Shown here in pieces: positions 5,135 through 5,876 of a stretch of 5,876 bases of DNA (within the stretch, counting starts at the first letter, position 1; the number at the start of each line of letters is the position of its first letter). This DNA is from JBOGED01 sp050743625 (GTDB lineage: Bacteria > Actinomycetota > Nitriliruptoria > Euzebyales > Egibacteraceae). The translations under genes and the position numbers were made by a program. The notes beneath the pieces were generated by a model, which had not been told where the DNA came from, did not search any database, and saw nothing but the letters and a program-made list of their open reading frames with translations. The DNA lies in the NCBI GenBank assembly GCA_050743625.1, contig JBOGED010000628.1, positions 1-5,876 on the forward strand. The letters run 5' to 3'.

Positions 5135-5876
5135 GCCAGGTGACGAGCGCGGTGGAGGCAGGCCGAGCGGTCGCGTTGCTCGACGGGATGCTGCGCATTC
5201 CCTCGCCATCGACGGCCGAGGCGGCTCTCGCGATGTTCGTCGCGAGGCAGGCGTCCGCCCTGGGCATGCGGGGCCGCCGAGACGAGGTCGGCAACGTCAT
5301 CGCCGAGACCGGGACCGGGACCGGTGACGGGCCCACCATCCTGCTCCTGGGACACCTCGACACCGCCGGGGACCAGATCCCGGTGCGGCGGGAGGAGGGC
5401 CGGCTGTACGGCCGTGGCGCCGTGGACGCCAAGGGCGCCCTGGCGGGGATGGTCTGCGCCGCCGCGGCTCGGCCCGACCTCCCAGTGCGCCTGATCGTCG
5501 CCGGCGCGGTCGAGGAGGAGACCGCCGGCTCGCGCGGGGCCAACCACCTCGTCCGGACCCTCGCGCGACCGGACGCCGTGATCGTGGGCGAGCCCAGCGG
5601 GTCGGCTCACGTCGTCCTGGGCTACAAGGGGCAGGTCACATTGCGGTACCGGGTCAGCCGGCCGGCCACTCACCCCACCAACCCGCGGGAGAACGCGATC
5701 GAGGCGGCCGTGCGGTTCTGGGAGGACGTGCGCCGCGAGCTCGGTGAGCGCCAGAGCCCGTCGTTCTCCCGGCCGACGGCCGCGCTGCTGGAGATCGCGG
5801 GCGACATGGTCGAGGCGCGCGCGTCCATCGACTGCCGGATACCGCCTCACTTCGACGTCGCTGCCCTCCTCGCGAC
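5122..5876 (+). CDS. lysK: LysK-type M20 family hydrolase (LysW-product releasing), 3' end cut by window
   Basis: This is the first 251 residues of a zinc/cobalt-dependent M20 peptidase-like hydrolase. LysK cleaves the bond between the finished amino acid and LysW, freeing product and carrier. It begins MRSLSQVTSA. Metal and catalytic motifs follow in order: LLLGHLDTAG (74-83; H78 ligand, D80 support), YGRGAVDAKGALAG (96-109; D102 bridging ligand), AVEEETAGSRGA (129-140; E132 likely base, E133 ligand) and IVGEPSG (154-160; E157 ligand). ATHPTNPRENAIEAA (182-196) matches the dimerisation-domain start, where the H acts across the dimer. LysK is usually about 340-360 aa, so about 100 residues lie beyond the window. 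Codons stay open to the last base. The EEE-GSRGA pattern is closer to LysK than to ArgE or DapE. Placed last, it fits the release step of the pathway. Confidence 0.92.
   Translation, partial: MRSLSQVTSAVEAGRAVALLDGMLRIPSPSTAEAALAMFVARQASALGMRGRRDEVGNVIAETGTGTGDGPTILLLGHLDTAGDQIPVRREEGRLYGRGAVDAKGALAGMVCAAAARPDLPVRLIVAGAVEEETAGSRGANHLVRTLARPDAVIVGEPSGSAHVVLGYKGQVTLRYRVSRPATHPTNPRENAIEAAVRFWEDVRRELGERQSPSFSRPTAALLEIAGDMVEARASIDCRIPPHFDVAALLA

Noticed and set aside
4837..5850. 337-aa open frame on the minus strand antisense to lysZ and lysK
   Set aside because: It is a GC-rich shadow frame rich in Arg, Pro and Gly, with no recognisable domain, opposite two clearly coding genes.
2224..5876. Primary lysine or arginine biosynthesis operon
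   Set aside because: Actinomycetes normally use the diaminopimelate and N-acetylated arginine routes; the adjacent transketolase, missing LysJ and GF-type LysX fit a specialised pathway better. Not excluded without the flanks.

Overview
The window comes from a GC-rich bacterium, almost certainly an actinomycete (Streptomyces or a relative). The evidence is strong G/C preference at third codon positions, GTG starts, GGAGG-type ribosome sites and tightly overlapping genes. That assignment is an inference from composition and gene content; there is no rRNA or other marker here.

Layout. Positions 20-845 (+) hold the N-terminal (thiamine-diphosphate-binding) subunit of a two-subunit transketolase, broken by a frameshift near 527-530. 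Positions 847-1836 (-) hold the matching C-terminal (pyrimidine-binding) transketolase subunit. The two halves face each other tail to tail, with one base between their stop codons. Positions 1837-2223 form a 387-base divergent control region with several inverted repeats, a perfect 21-bp tandem duplication and a possible 42-codon leader ORF. From 2224 to the window end runs a tight (+) operon: lysW (56-aa amino-group carrier protein, 2224-2394), lysX (ATP-grasp ligase, 2402-3244), lysY (ArgC-like reductase, 3241-4266), lysZ (ArgB-like kinase, 4283-5134) and lysK (M20 hydrolase, 5122 to beyond the window). lysW is too short for routine ORF calling, and lysK is cut by the window edge.

How the genes fit together. 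LysX should ligate an amino acid through its alpha-amino group to the terminal Glu of LysW. LysZ phosphorylates the free side-chain carboxylate, LysY reduces it to the aldehyde, and LysK releases the finished product. LysX carries the Gly-Phe pair that marks glutamate-specific (ArgX-type) enzymes, so the tethered intermediate is probably LysW-glutamate semialdehyde. The adjacent transketolase could then transfer a two-carbon ketol unit to that aldehyde, giving a carrier-bound C7 5,7-dihydroxy-6-oxo amino acid. Transamination at C6 by an enzyme not in this window would give the 2,6-diamino-5,7-dihydroxyheptanoate (DADH) skeleton known from vazabitide A biosynthesis in Streptomyces. The window is therefore best read as the carrier-protein core of a secondary-metabolite cluster, not primary lysine or arginine synthesis. 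The tail-to-tail transketolase arrangement, the frameshift and the structured control region are its unusual points.
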